A stretch of 64,000 nt of DNA from Lantana camara (GCA_037501455.1 CM074865.1:3669001-3733000), one strand, 5' to 3'; positions 1 through 11,872 are shown, counted from the stretch's first letter. Program-made: numbers and translations. Notes: generated by a model from the letters alone, not told the origin.

Positions 1-2284
1 TTGTAATATCATTAAGCCCTTGTAATGCATGGAACTTATCAAGAACATCATCAAAAGACTTAAACCGATTAGAAAATCTCTTCAGCCAATCAACAGATAT
101 GTCATGACAAATAACATAATTCAACTCAACATCATTATTTGAACCAAAATCCTCATGAGTCAAATTCTCTATGACACCAACACTACAAACGCAAGACACA
201 TCATCAACATGCTTAGTGGAATCATAAACATTGAATTTCACTACTTCACCATCAAACTCTAAAGTCAGTGAACCATCATGCACATCAATTTTAGCTTTAG
301 CTGTACTAAGGAAAGGTCTACCAAACAAGATACCAGAGGACTCAGATGAATAATTGTTTTCCATATCAATCACAAAAAAATCAGCAGGAAAAATCAATTC
401 ATTAACTTGAACTAACACATCCTCTAAAACACCTTCAGGATAGACAATTGATCGATCCACTAATTGAATAATAACTCCGGTACTAGCTAATGGACCAAGA
501 CCCAAAAAATTATAGACAGATAAAGGCATCACATTGATAGAAGATCCTAAATCACACATAGCCTTACCAATACCAATTTGTCCAATCTTGCATGGGATAG
601 AAAACATACCTTTGTCGTGACACTTAGGTGGTAATTTCCTTTGTAAGACGGCCGAAACATTTTCACTAACACTCACCTTCTCAGTACCTGTCAACTTACG
701 CTTGTTGGTGCATAATTCCTTAAGGAATTTGGCGTAGCGTGGAACCTGTTTGATGGCCTCAAGGAGTGGAACGTTCACTTCAACTTTTTCAAAGAGCTCC
801 ATAATACTCTTGTCCTCTCCGTCCTTCTTGCTCTGAACTAACCTTTTAGGGAATGGTGGTGGAACTACCAGTGGTTTGGGCTTCTGATAGACTTCAGCTA
901 GACTGGAATTCTGTCCGTGATCACTGGCAGGATTCTTCTCAATCTCTTTTTTAGTTTCTGCATCAGATACCTGTACCTGATCACGTTTGTAACTCCTGTT
1001 GACTGGAGGCTGCAATTCGTTTCCGTTTTGCAACACAATCGCACTCACATTGTGTGTTTGCGATGGTAGTTTGCCTCGACTCTCCAATTTGCTCACCGAT
1101 GATGCAATTTATCCCATATGGGTCTCCATGCTTTTTATAGTGTCCTCTATCTTTTGAATCCTGTTCGTCGTGTCCTGTTGATATTTCTCGGTATTAGTAG
1201 CCAACATACGAACAATTTCACTAAGAGGCATACCTGAACCCGGAGGGTGTTGTGGTTGTGGCTGCGGTGGAGGTGGGTGGGAGCTCTGATTATTCGGTTG
1301 GTTGTTGGCATAACTGAAATACGGGTGGTACGTCCATCCGGGGTTGTATGTGTTCGAATAAGGGCATGCATCAGTTTGGTGCTCGGGACTAGTGCAAATG
1401 CCACAAACTCTTGCCGGTGGAGTAGGACCTACATTCATTTTCTGCACCAAGGTTGTTAGCAAAGACTCAATTTTATCAAGTGAATTAGTATTTACCTCAT
1501 TCACCCTTCGGGGGGTGTCCTGTCGAGCTTCAAATTGTTGAGAATTTGCAGCCATGGTCGATATGAGCTCTCTAGCTTCGGCTGGTGTCTTGCTAACAAT
1601 TGCTCCGCCACTCGCGGCATCCATCATTCGGCGTTCCATCGGAGTTAGTCCTTCATAGAAGTATTGAATGACCAATTGATCCGAGATACCATGTTGGGGG
1701 CAGCTTGCTAGAAATCTCTTGAACCTCTCCCAATACTCATAAAGGCTTTCGGAATCTCTTTGCTTCACGCCACAAATTTCTCGCCTAATGTTGGTAGCAC
1801 GAGAAGCCGGAAAGTACCTCTCAAGGAATTGTCTTGACATTTCCACCCAAGTAGTGACCGTACCCGAAGGTAAGTAATATAGCCACTCTTTAGCCGCATC
1901 TTGCAATGAGAAGGGAAAAGCCCTTAGCTTGATTTGATCCTCTGTCACATTGTATGCCTTCATGGATGTGCACACAAGGTGAAATTCCTTCAAATGCTTA
2001 TTCGGATCTTCATTCTCCAACCCGCGAAAGGTTGGCAACAAATGGATAAGGCCTGATTTCAATTCGAAGCCTTCCTGCAGTTCTGGAAAGGTAATACAGA
2101 GTGGCTGTTGTGCTTCAGTAGGTCTGGCAAGGTCCCGAAGCGTTCTGTTCTGAGCCATATCCTGACTGTGATCACTGTCAGGCTTCCTGTCAGTAAGCTG
2201 TGCAACTGTAAACTCCTGCTCAGAATTAGTATCAGTTTTCAGCTTCAAACAATTCTGAACTTTTGCCAACTGCTGCTTGCTCAC
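1..2284 (-). pseudogene. Athila gag-protease reading frame with one internal stop
   Basis: From the ATG at 2284 this encodes a retrotransposon Gag: a Retrotrans_gag-like segment at about residues 95-230 (with PASRATNIRRE and ESLYEYWERFK) and a Cys/His knuckle-like stretch (CGICTSPEHQTDACP) near residue 290. A TAA at 1109-1111 interrupts it. The same frame then stays open to position 1 and encodes a retropepsin domain (DLGSSINVMPLSVY at about 535-570, then ILFGRPFL). The stop sits where CAA, a glutamine codon, would be expected, which suggests one nonsense mutation rather than a true gag end. In the family Gag packages the RNA and the protease cuts the polyprotein. Copy probably inactive. Confidence 0.85.
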
Positions 2285-2329
2285 GAAGGTTCCTAAGCAA
2301 AAGAAAAAGAAACAAAATTAGTTACCAAT

Positions 2330-2346
2330 CCCCGGCAACGGCGCCA
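2330..2346 (-). other. Primer-binding site of the Athila element
   Basis: Minus-strand TGGCGCCGTTGCCGGGG lies 5 bases inside the LTR edge at 2352. This is the standard Athila primer-binding site, complementary to the 3' end of plant tRNA-Asp. It fixes both the orientation and the LTR boundary. Confidence 0.9.
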
Positions 2347-2351
2347 AAAAT

Positions 2352-3725
2352 TGATGGGTGTCGAGACCACCAATAATAAATCCCAAGTACCGAATACAAA
2401 ATAAATTGCAAATAGTGGCAATGGGTATCGATCCACGAGGACTGGATGAGTTTGTAATCTTTTTATATGCAAAAGAAACGAAACGAACAATTAAAATTGG
2501 GGGGGGTTATGTTTTGAGATTTTGATTAGACTAAAAATAAACGAAATAAACAAACGAAAAATTAACTGAACTAAATTGAGATGAAGATTAAACTAATACA
2601 AATTCAGTGGATATCAAATAGCTGGGATTTTCCTACGCATGCATCAGATTATGATCACGGACAGGGTGATTAATTCCTCGTTAGGCTAGCTATAGTTACC
2701 AGTTACCTTATGCTCCCTCGTTTCTTCTTACTGTTTATAACGACTAAAAGAAACTCCTAATAATCGTTGTCTAATTAACCAATAACCTTAGCAGAAACTC
2801 CTTTTAAGATTCAATTGGGCAATTGCATTACACCCTAAAGAAACACTAACCCTAACCGACTAGGTAGGAACTCCTACTTCGCCTAATTAGACCGTAATAT
2901 TCCTCAACACAAAATCAGCCGAACTTAACAACCTAGTGTTGATTGCCACTTCGTTAATTGTCCGGCTAGACTCCACCAAACAAATTAACTAGCTGTATGT
3001 GTCTTGATAATTCTAAGATTCGTGCACTAACCAAAGAATAAACCAACACTCAATGACATGAAATCGGAAATAAAACGGATAACTTTGATTAATCAACCCA
3101 AAGAAATTGTCTCACGACATCTAAAGCATGCTTGGAAAATCCCAACTATAAACGAACTAGAAATTCATAACGAAATTCAAAGCATGAAAATAAAATAGCA
3201 GCATAGGTTTAACAAAACAAAGGAAAGAAGAATAAACTAGTGTGATCCTCTCCCCAATCTCGGTTCTTCTCCTTTTATGTAGTGCTAAGACTTGAATTCT
3301 TCCCCCACTCTTCCTCCACGATCTGCCATCATAAAAGCCATGTTCTCCACACGTTTTGTCCAAGTTACTGCCCGAAAAACGGATCAGGGTTCCTGACCGT
3401 GACCTCAGGCAAGCTTCTTCACTATCTCTCCACATTAAACGCCCACTAACTCTTCATCAAACACCGTCATTACTCCAAGAACGTGCATCCCCCTCCTTTA
3501 ACGTACGTAACTCTTTGTTTGAGCTTTTGAATTCCAAATTTATGGCCTTCAATTGCATTTATTCTCCAATTAATCCCAAAAGAAGGTGGATGACCTCTAA
3601 TTTCATGCAAGTCGCAATTTCCTACAAAGAAACATTAAACCAATTAATAGACCACTATTAAACCAAATCATGGAATAAAATATCACAATTGTAGGCTCAG
3701 TAATTGGTAAAGAAATGACTTATCA
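2352..3725 (-). repeat. Athila LTR (5' LTR in element orientation)
   Basis: About 1374 bp, reading TGAT at 2352 and ATCA at 3725 on the plus strand, which are the expected short inverted termini. The inner edge is set by the primer-binding site. The outer edge is set where the coding sequence of the interrupted Tat antisense ORF resumes. It holds no gene. The outer boundary is an inference because the matching target duplication is outside the window. Confidence 0.75.
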
Positions 3726-4343
3726 TGAGCCTTAGGGAGGAAGAGGCCCAAACGCGTGCCGCGGAGTTGCAGAGCGCCCTCGATCGGATGGAGGATATGG
3801 AGAAAGTCCTACAGGCTCGTGAAACCGAACTCAATGAGATCCGGGCCGAAACCAAGGAGAAGGTCCAACAGCCGAAGGCCGAGGGGGAAGCGGCGTCCCG
3901 AGCGACTGCGTTGGCGGAAGGACAGGCCAGGATCGACGCCATGATTGAGTCTTTTCGGAAGGCTAAGGGCCCGATCGAGCAGTACGCGGTCCGTGAGTTT
4001 ATGGAGGGTCCGGCCTTCGAAGAGGCGAACACGGTCATGACCGCGACCGACATGGAGGCTGGCTTCAAGATTGCGCGCAATCAGCTCAAGGCCCAGGGCC
4101 TGATTCCGGTGTCCTTCGACGAGGGTTCCATCGGAGGAAGACGCCGAACCTCCTGTGGACATCGATTGGCGTCACCACAAGTACGGGTTTGCTATTGACA
4201 TGGCCTACGCCAAGAGGGATAAGAGGGATCCCGTCTACGAGCTTCCTCCTCTGGTCGATATTGAGAGCTTCCTACCGTCGACCCGACGCAGTCGAAAAAA
4301 GTCCTCGGGTCGTACGGGTGCCTCGGGTTCATCTCCTTCTTAG
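3726..4343 (+). pseudogene. Antisense extra ORF of the Tat element (coiled-coil protein), truncated and frameshifted
   Basis: Lies on the opposite strand to gag-pol, between pol and the 3' LTR. This is the position of the additional ORFs known from Tat elements, for example in maize Grande. The first part (to about 4125) is rich in Glu, Arg, Ala and Gln with heptad-like spacing and looks like a coiled coil. It then passes through FRKAKGPIEQYAVREFM and ends near residue 140. An apparent extra G in the run near 4122-4127 shifts the frame. The downstream frame (EEDAEPPVDIDWRHH at about 4135, to the stop at 4343) completes the C-terminus. The N-terminus is cut off by the Athila LTR. Function unknown. 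Confidence 0.6.
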
Positions 4344-4996
4344 CCTTGATAGTTCCATGTATTTCTTTTTTTTTAGGCCATTTTCACTTGACCCAGCGGC
4401 CGGGGATGTCGCGGCGTGAACATTTTGTTGCTTTGTTCTCACGCTTTATTTTCCATTACAATATTCTTCGGATTTCATGTATGGGGCGGTGGGTCGTGAC
4501 CGACCCCTTTGTGTAATGGGATCAAGTTTGATCCCAAGTTACGTGTCGGATCGAGTTCGACCTCGTTTGTTATAACGGATCGAGATCGATCCGTTCTTGT
4601 GGGGGTCTGAGTTCGATCCCCATATGCTTGATGGATCGATTCTGATCCTTTTGATGGATCGATTTCGATCCGATCGGGAATGAACTTGTACGGGTTTCGA
4701 ATTCGGGGTTCCCCCGTCTCAAGGATTTTTCCTCGTTAGCCCCATTCTCGTCGGGTCATTGGACGACCACGTTGGCCTTGGGGATTTGTAAGTGCGAGAA
4801 AATAATCAAAAACATTTAGAGTGAATGTGGTTAGTCCTTCCAGACGGCATAGTCGTGGATAGGATGCATAACTAATACAAGAGGTGTAAAAATTGATTAT
4901 CGCATTCCATAGTCCGGATCGAAATCGATCCGTAGACACGTTCGTGACCGGGCTTTGAACAGGCTCCGGTCCGGTTTACTATACAAAATGAGCTTT
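4344..4996. other. Non-coding spacer of the Tat element with GATC palindromes
   Basis: Lies between the antisense ORF stop and the integrase end. At 4540-4690 it holds repeated palindromic units of the type GGATCGANNTCGATCC, similar to the array in the LTR. No ORF in either strand looks real. Confidence 0.6.
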
Positions 4997-7900
4997 TTAA
5001 ACAAAAAACTTCTTCAGATTGTGCGCGTTCCAGGGTCTTGGTAGCGGAACTCCGGCCATATCCTCGAGCTTGTACGCCATGTTTTTGCCTATTTTAGTAA
5101 CTCGGTAGGGACCTTCCCAATTGGGTTCAAGTTTTCCCACATGTTGGAGGACCTCAACCTTCTTCAACACTAGATCCCCGATCTGGAATGCACGGGGCCT
5201 GACGTGTTTGTTGTATGATCGGGTTGCGGTTGCCTTGTATTGCTTAATCTTCTGGTACGCGCGTTCCCGTTTTTCCTCAATCAGATCCAAGTCATCGGAT
5301 CGGTTTTCGTTATTTCTATCGAGCTGGTACTGACAGACGCGGGCCGTTTCGTGTAATAACTCCGATGGGATCACAGCCTCCGACCCGTATATCAGGGAGT
5401 AGGGGGTTTGGCCCGTTGCCGTTCTGGGGGTCGTTCGGTAAGCCCAAAGGACCCCGTCGAGTTCGTCCGCCCACGCCCCGTCGTGATGATCCGGTTGGTG
5501 ACTTCGGCTTGGCCATTCGTCTGAGGGTGGCCAACGGTCGTGAACCTGAGGTCGATCCCGATATCTCGACAGTAGCTCTTGGTGTTCTCACTCCGGAACT
5601 GAGGTCCATTATCACAGATAAGAACCCTCGGGACCCCAAAGCGGCAGATTATACTCTTTCAAAGGAAATTTCTTATCACCGCATCAGTTATCTTTGGGAC
5701 AGCTTCGGCTTCGACCCACTTTGAGAAGTACTCGACGGCCACTATGGCGAACCGTTTTTGTCGAGGGGCCAGGGGGAAAGGTCAAATAATGTCGATCCCC
5801 CATTGATCGAAGGGCCATGAGACATCGATCGCGATCATGGTTGCGGGGTGTGTGTGTATGAGGTTGCCGTGTTTTTGGCACTTGGGATATTTCATCGAGT
5901 GCAACTTCGCGTCTCGTACAAGGGTCGGCCAGAAATACCCGCTTCTTAAGACTTTGCGGGCTAGGGCTCGACCCCCTGAGTGGTTCCCGCAGTTCCCTTC
6001 ATGAATTTCTTCCAACACATCTCTGGCCTGGCCCGGACGGAGACATCTCAGCGGCGGACCTGTGAATGATTTCTTGAACAATCTCCCTTCGTGATCCAGT
6101 AGGTATAGCAGCGAGCGGTATTTCATTCGCCTCGCCTCTAACCGGTTTTGAGGTAGCGTCCCATCCCTTAGGTAGGAGACTAGGCTATCCATCCAACACG
6201 GCTCCTCCGGGTCGATCGCGGAGACATCGATCCGACCAAGGTCGATGATCCGATCGGATGAGACGTGAAATGAGATGGTCCCGTCTCGGGTACCTTGAAG
6301 GCCGTTCGCGAGTTTGGACAACGCGTCCGCTCGCGTGTTTTCTTCACGGGGGACTTGCTCGATCCGAAATTCTTTGAATTTTGAGGCCAACTCTCTAACC
6401 ACCTTGAGATAATCCGCCATCGATTCTTCCCTTGCTTCATACGTGCCGTTGACCTGACCCGCGACAAGCTGGGAGTCGGTCACGACGGCCAATCGGTCGA
6501 CCCGATGTTCTGAAGCGAACTTTAGTCCTGCGATGAGTGCCTCATATTCTGCTTCGTTATTAGTGGCCTTGAAGTCTAAGCGGATGGCAAAATCGAACTG
6601 TGTACCATCCGAACTGATTAGTGATATCCCCACCCCTCCCCCCTTGGAGGTCGATGAACCGTCAACGTACATTGTCCAACTCAGGGGATCGGGGGCGTTC
6701 TTTGGGGGCTTCGTGTTCTTTTCGACTAAAAAGTCAGCCAGAACCTGAGCTTGTTGGGCGAGGCGAGGTTGGAAAGTGATGTCATGCTCGCTTAGCTCCA
6801 CCGCCCATTTCATCATTCGACCCGAGACATCGGGTTTGGACAAGACTTGTCTAAGGGGTTGGTCGGTTAGCACCACGATCGGGTGCGCCTGGAAATAGGG
6901 TCGTAATTTTCGAGTCGCATGTGTCAACGCGAAGACAAACTTTTCGATCTCAAGGTAGTTTCGCTCTGCCCCATGTAGGATTTTGCTCAGATAATAGATG
7001 GGCATGTGTTTTCGATCCCTAATTGCGACGAGGACCGAACTAAAAGTTTCATTGGAAAGGGAGAGATAGAGGTACAAGGTCTCCCCTTCATTGGGCTTGG
7101 CCAACAACGGTGGAGATGCCAGGTACTCTTTAAGTTGCTCAAAGGCTCTATCACACTCCTCATTCCATTCGAACTTTTTTAGGTTTCGTAATATTTTGAA
7201 GAAGGGCAGGTTCCGTTCGGATGATCGGGATATAAACCGATTTAGGGAAATGATCCGGCCGACCAAAGATTGGACTTGGCTTATGCAGTCGGGTCGAGGT
7301 ATGACCTGGATTGCCTTGATTTTTGCCGGGTTCGCTTCGATCCCCCGCTGGCTAACCATATAGCCGAGGAATTTTCCCCCTTCGACCCCAAAGGTGCATT
7401 TGTCCGGGTTAAGCTTCATACCGTACCCCCTGAGGATTTCAAACACTCGACCCAGGTGGCCGAGATGATCACACGCCCGTTTGCTCTTTACGATCATATC
7501 ATCCACGTAGACTTCCATCGTCTTCCCGATCTCTTCCTTAAACATCTTGTTCACCAATCTCTGGTAGGTCGCTCCGGCGTTTTTGAGACCGAACGACATT
7601 ACTTTAAAACAATAAATGCCCTTGATTGTTATAAAAGCGGTGTGGGGTCGATCTTCGGGCGCCATGGAGATCTGATAGTATCCCTGAAAGGCGTCCATCA
7701 TGCTCAGCATTTCACAACCGGCTGTCGAATCGACGAGCTGATCGATCCGAGGGAGCGGGTAAGGGTCCTTTGGGCACGCTTTATTTAGATCCGTGAAATC
7801 GTTACACATTCTCCATTTACCCCCCGTCTTCTGTACCAAGACTACATTACACAGCCAATCGACATATTGGGCCGGGGTCACATAACCCGCATCGAGCAAT

Positions 7901-8757
7901 TTATTGACCTCGGCCTCGATGATCTCGTTTCGTTCTTTGCTTTGAGTTCTTAGCTTCTGTTTTATGGGTCTGTGAGTGGGATCGAGACCGAGGCGATGGC
8001 AGATCACCTTCGGGTCGATCCCCACAAGATCCTTCGCCGTCCACGCAAACACGTCTGCGTTTTCTTGGAGGAACTCAATCATCATCATCTCGTGCTGGGG
8101 GTTCATGTTGGCCCCGATCTTCGTGGATTTGTTGCTGTCGTTCGGGTCGAGGGGTATGTGTTTCAAAGAATCAGAAGGCTCGATCCGACCTACTGCTTTC
8201 CTCTTTTGGGCTACGCGTGATCCTTCGGCGTCTACCTTGGGCGCAGCGAGATCGAGATCCGAGCTCGTGTAAGTCTGGAGATCAAGGCATTCGCCCGCGT
8301 CTTTCTCCTTGTCTTTCTGTTCCTTAAGGGTGATCGCATAACATGCCCAGCTGTCTGGGACGTCACACCCCACTTCCCCGACCCCGTTAGGGGTTGGCAT
8401 TTTCAACTTCTGGTGGTAGGTAGAGATTATGGCTCTGAATTGAATGAGGCCAGGTCGGCCAAAAATCATGTTGTAAGCGAGGGGCATGTTTACCACAACG
8501 TACTCGACCTCTTGGGTAACTCGCTGAGGCGATGTTCCCATCGAAGTGAGCAGTTTGATGCGCCCAAGCGGGACAACCTGGGATCCTCCGAAGCCGGACA
8601 GAGGCATTCGGATCGGATCTAATTTCAAGTTATGCAGTTTCATTTTTACAAGTGTAGAGTAAAGGATAATGTTCGTGCTACTTCCATTATCAACAAGGCA
8701 TTTGGTTACATTGTAATTAGCCACTCCCAAGGTCACTACCATCGGACAACTAGGCAT
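4997..8757 (-). pseudogene. Tat pol polyprotein: protease, RT, dual RNase H, disrupted integrase
   Basis: The 991-residue open part (8757-5782) contains a retropepsin (CLVDNGSSTNIIL, then IFGRPGL), a reverse transcriptase with the YVDD catalytic box (EVYVDDMIVKSK), an RNase H, a second RNase H of archaeal type (MYVDGSSTSKGGGVGI, NNEAEYEAL, VTDSQLV, ENTRADALSKL) and the start of integrase. In the integrase zinc-binding region the first Cys of the C-x-x-C pair reads as Tyr (KYPKCQ). After QWGIDII a TGA interrupts the core. A second TGA follows near 5660 where Trp is expected, and a deletion with frameshift lies near 5488. The catalytic surroundings (CDNGPQF; NGQAEVTNRII) and the C-terminal tail to 4997 are still readable. 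The duplicated RNase H identifies the Tat lineage. Confidence 0.9.
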
Positions 8758-10773
8758 TTCACCCTCCCGATGTGGGCCAGAGTGGCTGTCATTTTCGCTA
8801 AAGCTAACCTCTTGTCTCTCCCACTCTTTGCTTTGCTCGATCTAGAGGACCTCCTCGCGCGGGCCGTTGTATTCTCGAGCCGCCTTCCGGATGTTCTTCT
8901 TCCTGGCAGCGTTGGAATCACCGCCCTCGTGCCCCCCGGCGACCATGTAGATAGTGCCGTTAGTCGGGGGGTTGTCCTCGGTCCTCTCCAGGGGTTGCTT
9001 GTCGGTTTTCCTTGACGGGGATCGGGATCGATCTCGATCCCGAGACTGATCTTGGCTCCGACCGGCCTTCTCAGAATAGTGATCGATCTTGCGAATGAAG
9101 TCCTTCAGGTGCCCTCCTCAGATGAGTCTTTCGATCTCGTCGCGGAGGGCGTTGCATTCCTCGGTGGTGTGACCCCATTGCTGATGGTATCGGCAATACT
9201 TCCCCGATTTCTGGGCCTTGGGACCTTCCCGGATGGTCTTGGGCTTGTTCAAGAGTTTTTTGTCCATGACCGTGAAGATCTGTTGGATGGTCGTATTGAG
9301 GGGGATGTAGTTCCTCCGATCGATTTGGGTCGGCGGATCGATTTTTCCCTTCGATTTTTTCTGCTCGAACCCCTTCCGGGTCGGGGTCGAGTTCGACCCC
9401 ATGTGATGGCTCTCCGGGGTGGGCGAAGGAGCAGGCCCATGAGCTAATGCCGTCTCCTCGACCCGCATAAACCCATGGGCGAGATCCTGAATTTCAGTCA
9501 GGTTTTTGGGGCCAGCCCTGATGATCTCATCCGCCCACAGGCGATTGCGTAGCGCCCGATGGACGACCGGGAGCAGAGTGTCCATCGTCGGGTCCTCGAC
9601 CCGTACCACTTCCCTTGAGAATCGGGTGAAGAAGTCTCGAAGGGATTCTCCTTTTTTCTTGGCGGAGGTTGTTGAGGTAAGAAGGGGGCAGCTTCTCCCC
9701 TGACATGGAGGAGAAGTGCGCCGAAAACCGGTCTACAAAGTGATTGTAGGTCCGGATGCATCGAGGCGGCAGGCGGATGAACCAGTCCTGCGCGGGACCC
9801 GTCAGTGTGGTCACGAAAATTTTGGCCCAAATCTGCTACGGATGGGGGTGCAGCAACATTCTGTTTTCAAAAGCAGTAACGTGTTTCTCGGGATCAGTCG
9901 TCCCGTTGTAAAGAGGCAATCAGGGGATTCGATCTCCGTCGCAGGTTGTGCGGAGAATATCCTCAGAAAATGGGGAGGCTTCCTCCCGATCAGATCTGTA
10001 GCGCAGGGGTTGGCGGTTCAACCCAGCGCGTAGATCGACCTGCCTCTGGGAGATCATGGAACCTCGATCCCCCAGGCGGTCCTGCACCCGCCTTCTTGGC
10101 GGATCGATATATCGATCCGGGCTGTGGTCCTGGCAGGCTGCGGCGATCCTTGCCGCCTCGTTGCGGGCCGATCGGGTGGGTAACCGGTTCCGCAAGTCAT
10201 CGTACTCTTCATGGTCGTCATCGACCGCTCGCTTGCCGCGGTTCGCGCGGCTGGGATGATCCGAATCCCCATGGCCCTCCAACGGGACTTGTTTGCTCCC
10301 TCCCGTGGGTGGCGGAGGAGGTACAAACCCGGGGACCTGTGCTTGGCCCGCGCCCGCTTGGGGAGGAAGGCCCCATATGACCTGGGCGGGTCCACCGTTG
10401 AGCGGCTGGAGGTAGTAGGGTATTGCAGACCCGTAAGTCTGAGCCGCGGGCTCGTAAGCGCTGGCTATTACAGGGCTGGGGATAGTAGCGGGACTAGCCC
10501 TCGGCAATTCCGGGCGTCTTGGCTCCCGGCCTTCTACTTGGGCCTGTTCGATCTCGACCCGCCACTGGTCAAGAAAGACGTCAAGGTCAGCCTGTGTAAT
10601 GGCGACCCTCGGAGCAGCCTCTGGTTAAGGCACAATCGCACTGGCACTGGGGCCCGCAATCCCGACGACGGGGGGAGCATGGGGAGATGACCAAGCGGCG
10701 CGTTGGTGTCGTGCCTGCCTTTGGTGACCTCCTCCAAGTCCTCATCCTGTCGGGTCTTCCTAGTGTTCACCAT
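8758..10773 (-). pseudogene. Tat gag, broken by stops and frameshifts
   Basis: The start is MVNTRKTRQDEDLEEVTK at 10773. A proline-rich segment follows (about 10500-10280), then an Arg-rich segment, then the Retrotrans_gag core (TTLTGPAQDWFIRLP near 9810, YLNNLRQEK near 9670) and a Cys/His zinc-finger-like end (CRYHQQWGHTTEEC near 9180). Conceptual continuity needs several frame changes, for example near 10530, 9910 and 9620. It also crosses stops such as the TGA after ERLI near 9120, where CGA (Arg) is expected, and a TAG near 8840. C-to-T changes at methylated CpG sites would explain some of these. Gag would form the retrotransposon particle. This copy cannot. Confidence 0.8.
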
Positions 10774-10829
10774 GATCGCAAGAAGAGAGGAAGTGTTTTA
10801 CTCAAGATCGAGGTAGAGAGAAGTGTAGC

Positions 10830-10847
10830 TTCCCACAGACGGTGCCA
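10830..10847 (-). other. Primer-binding site of the Tat element
   Basis: Minus-strand TGGCACCGTCTGTGGGAA, 3 bases inside the LTR edge (TGATCC at 10851). It has the TGGYRCC start typical of gypsy primer-binding sites. I do not assign the tRNA from memory. Confidence 0.75.
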
Positions 10848-11122
10848 AACTGATCCAGCTCGAAAATGGTTTAGCTGAGTTGGAGGTCTAAGTGGCAATC
10901 TCGGGTCGATCAGTCAAGAATTTGTAGATGTGGGCTCTTTAATCGATCTGAAAACACTCGAAACACACGTGAGCTCAAAGGCCAAATTGGGGACTTGGGG
11001 TTGGACCCAAGTTTGGCACTCCGACGCTCAAGTCAGTGGAAGGTTTTTAGAGAGAGAATTAAGTGCTGAGAAGCGAAATAAATGCTCTTAAATTGCTTAC
11101 CAAACACTGTTCAAGACTTGGG

Positions 11123-11130
11123 TATTTATA
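11123..11130 (-). promoter_or_regulatory. TATA box of the Tat LTR
   Basis: Minus-strand TATAAATA about 275 bp before the LTR/primer-binding-site border, the usual position for an LTR promoter. It reads toward gag. Confidence 0.55.
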
Positions 11131-11542
11131 GTCAGGAGCATTTAACACAGTAGTGCGTGCACCGCGGCTATGCATTAAATGCTCTGCAGTCGATCGGGTC
11201 GTTTGTCGGACGCCTGAGCGGGCGCTTTGGGGTCGAGTGTACTTTGTTTCCCTTTTGGGCGTAGACATGTACAAGGTGCATTAAATGCACTGTAGCGCGT
11301 CTAGCCTTGGCGAACCGGGGAGTTACACGTGTCCGACAAAGATGCTTTATGGCATCTTGTCGCCAGGTGACGTAGGATCTCGATCCGGGAGGCCGAGGTC
11401 AGGCGGGTCGTGACGAAGCATGTCCGTAGTGAGGAAACCGCTAGTGGGGTCGAGTTCGACCCCAAGACTCGTGCGGGATGAGGACGTTTCACGCGTGGTC
11501 CCCGTGGGGGGGACAAGGACGGACCGTTCGTTGCTGGTTATT

Positions 11543-11856
11543 GGATCGGGATCGATCCCTTGCGGTGTAGGGATCGGATCGATCCCAGAGGTGCATGGGA
11601 TCGGATCGATCCCCTGAGCCTAGGGATCGGATCGATCCCTTGACCCTCGGGATCGGATCGATCCCAGAGTTGTACGGGATCAGATCGATCCGCTTTTGGG
11701 AGAGGGATCGGATCGATCCCTTGAGGCTCATAGGATCGGATCGATCCCTGAGGCGTACGGGATCGGATCGATCCATTGAGGCTCATGGGATCGGATCGAT
11801 CCATTGAGGCTCGTGGGATCGGATCAGTCTTTGAGGCGTATGGGATCAGATCGATC
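11543..11856. repeat. Tandem array of about 12 units of 26-28 bp built on a GATC palindrome
   Basis: Each unit has the core GGGATCGGATCGATCC followed by about 11 variable bases, often TTGAGGCTCAT or similar. Unit starts at 11570, 11597 and 11623 show the period. The array continues on the far side of the CACTA element (27827-27960) with more degenerate units. It sits in the U3 region upstream of the LTR TATA box. Confidence 0.9.
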
Positions 11857-11872
11857 CACTACAAAAAAACAG

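Larger units (their letters stand above)
1..3725 (-). mobile_element. Athila-type Ty3/gypsy retrotransposon, partial (5' LTR, PBS, gag-protease)
   Basis: On the minus strand, in order: an LTR (3725 to 2352), a primer-binding site, and a gag-protease reading frame that leaves the window at position 1. The primer-binding site and gag type are those of the Athila lineage. The element interrupts the antisense ORF of the neighbouring Tat element at 3725/3726, so it is the younger insertion. Its pol genes and 3' LTR must lie before the window, so element length and target duplication cannot be checked here. Confidence 0.85.
10851..11856 (-). repeat. Tat LTR, inner part (R-U5 and part of U3), cut by the CACTA element
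   Basis: Begins TGATCC at 10851 next to the primer-binding site. Together with 27827-28066 it forms one LTR of about 1.24 kb that was split by the CACTA insertion. The minus-strand TATA motif at 11130-11123 places transcription start near 11100 and makes the GATC array part of U3. There is no coding sequence. ORFs spanning the array are repeat artefacts. Confidence 0.8.

Noticed and set aside
7270..7788. Plus-strand 172-residue ORF opposite reverse transcriptase
   Set aside because: Mirror of the conserved RT reading frame on the minus strand.
9946..10690. Plus-strand ORFs of 105-159 residues opposite gag
   Set aside because: Shadow frames of the GC-rich gag coding strand; no protein features of their own.
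11489..11807. Overlapping ORFs on both strands with (DRSDP)n and (GSIRS)n repeats
   Set aside because: They are translations of the 27-bp GATC palindrome array in the LTR, open in several frames because the repeat lacks stops. No gene.
11543..11856. CRISPR-like regular array
   Set aside because: The period is 26-28 bp with spacers of about 11 bp that resemble each other, inside a plant retrotransposon LTR and without cas genes. It is a tandem repeat.
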